Shown here: positions 20,631 to 21,399 of the stretch, piece after piece
How the letters are laid out: each line of letters starts with the position of its first letter
Numbering within the stretch: the first letter of the stretch is position 1
NCBI GenBank assembly: GCA_023386135.1
Contig: JAEWKG010000337.1
Coordinates: forward strand, 1-21,399
Length of the DNA stretch: 21,399 nucleotides
Source: Pseudomonadota bacterium
GTDB taxonomy: Bacteria > Pseudomonadota > Alphaproteobacteria > Sphingomonadales > Sphingomonadaceae
Direction of reading: 5' to 3'
Program-made: the position numbers and the translations under genes
Notes under the pieces: model-generated
What the model saw: the letters and a program-made list of their open reading frames with translations, nothing else
What the model was told of the DNA's origin: nothing
The model's database searches: none

Positions 20631-21399
20631 ATGATCACGCCGCAACACGACGTCATAGTTATCGGCTCCGGCGCTGCCGGACTCACCGCCGCGCTGGCGC
20701 TTGCCGAAACGCGCCGGGTGCTGGTGCTCGCGAAGGGTTCGCTGACCGGCGGCAGCACGGCGTGGGCGCAGGGCGGAATCGCCGCGGTGCTCGACGCCGG
20801 CGATACCTTCGAGGAGCATATCCGCGACACGATGGTCGCCGGCGCGGGCCTCAACCGGGTCGAGACGGTCGAGTTCGTGATCGAGCACGCCCCCGCGGCG
20901 ATCGACCGGCTGATCGAGCTCGGCGTGCCGTTCAACAAGGAAGAGGGCGCGCTTCACCTGACCCGCGAGGGCGGGCACAGCCAGCGGCGGATCGTCCACG
21001 TCAACGACGCGACCGGCTGGGCGGTGCAGGAAGCGCTGCTCAAGGCGGCCGAGGCCAATCCCAACATCACGCTGTTGCCGGGACGCAGTTGCATCGACCT
21101 CATCACCGGCCGCAACGCAGAGAAGTTCTCCGGCAGTGGCCGCGTGTGGGGCGTCTATGCGCTCGACGAAGCGACCGGCCAGGTCGAGGCGTACGTCGCG
21201 CGCGCGACGGTGATGGCGACCGGCGGCGCGGGGCGCGTGTACCAGTTCTCCACCGCGCCGCGCGGCGCGACCGGGGACGGGATCGCGATGGCGTGGCGCG
21301 CGGGGTGCCGCATCTCCAACATGGAGATGATGCAGTTCCACCCGACCTGCCTCTACAACCTCGAGGTCAAGAACTTCCTCATTACCGAGGCGGTCCGCG
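20631..21399 (+). CDS. nadB: L-aspartate oxidase, N-terminal part
   Basis: The gene runs off the right edge after 256 codons. NadB is the flavoenzyme that oxidises L-aspartate to iminoaspartate in the first step of NAD biosynthesis from aspartate. The N-terminal FAD-binding motif IGSGAAGLTAAL (GxGxxG at 12-17) is followed by KGSLTGGSTAWAQGGIAAV, the flavin-contacting segment. EGGHSQRRIVHVNDATGWAV matches the active-site region. ATGGAGRVYQFSTAPRGATGDGIAMAWRAG and MEMMQFHPTCLY follow, the usual pattern separating NadB from fumarate reductase and succinate dehydrogenase flavoproteins. ATG 20631 begins MITPQHDVIVIGSG. No clear ribosome site is seen. The C-terminal helical domain lies outside the window. 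Confidence 0.95.
   Translation, partial: MITPQHDVIVIGSGAAGLTAALALAETRRVLVLAKGSLTGGSTAWAQGGIAAVLDAGDTFEEHIRDTMVAGAGLNRVETVEFVIEHAPAAIDRLIELGVPFNKEEGALHLTREGGHSQRRIVHVNDATGWAVQEALLKAAEANPNITLLPGRSCIDLITGRNAEKFSGSGRVWGVYALDEATGQVEAYVARATVMATGGAGRVYQFSTAPRGATGDGIAMAWRAGCRISNMEMMQFHPTCLYNLEVKNFLITEAVR

Overview
The window is high-GC DNA (by eye around two thirds G+C) with dense, short-spaced genes. Its protein sequences (GyrB, MccB, TldD, the CHCC zinc-finger protein) and one precise GGAAC-N16-CGTT promoter point to an alphaproteobacterium, most likely a sphingomonad (Sphingomonadaceae or Erythrobacteraceae). That placement comes from recognising families, not from a search. I see no insertion sequence, phage, CRISPR array, tRNA or rRNA. 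Most of the window is ordinary chromosomal housekeeping DNA.

Layout. 1-3009 (+): the C-terminal part of methylcrotonoyl-CoA carboxylase carboxyltransferase (leucine degradation), a PlsC-like acyltransferase overlapping a DUF1295 membrane protein, and a TetR regulator. 3014-5063 (-): a two-helix membrane protein and a lipoprotein 5'-nucleotidase/metallophosphatase. 5173-5824 (+): a membrane-anchored protein of unknown function behind a textbook general-stress (EcfG) promoter. 5799-8692 (-): gyrB, with a Rap1a/Tai-like secreted protein translationally coupled behind it. 8798-11781 (+): a secreted M20 peptidase and an acyl-CoA synthetase that overlap. 11793-12410: a small-gene/small-RNA region, described below. 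12410-13636 (-): a TetA-type MFS exporter, divergent from guaA. 13731-16078 (+): guaA and an overlapping glycerate-kinase-like P-loop kinase. 16068-19281 (-): an SDR oxidoreductase, a small secreted protein, TldD and a CHCC zinc-finger protein. 19340-20278 (+): an ABC-2-type ATPase, convergent with a 62-residue Cys/His protein. 20631-end (+): the start of nadB.

The most interesting stretch is 11793-12410. It contains two copies of a 46-bp element 361 bp apart (35 of 46 positions identical). Each copy carries a TTGC-N7-GCAA palindrome whose arms are conserved although the spacer is not. Read on the minus strand, each copy also supplies a TTGTGA -35-like hexamer with a weak -10-like hexamer 17 bp downstream. 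One copy lies upstream of a 26-codon peptide gene that ends in an intrinsic terminator. The other lies upstream of about 170 nt of non-coding, hairpin-rich sequence that also ends in an intrinsic terminator. That RNA would carry the nine-mer CUCUCCCCC twice, once in the terminator loop. The nine-mer is perfectly complementary to a Shine-Dalgarno of the type used in this genome (GGGGGAGAG before the acyltransferase at 866). I propose a co-regulated small-peptide and anti-Shine-Dalgarno sRNA pair. The repeats, hairpins and nine-mers are directly visible; transcription and function are inference.
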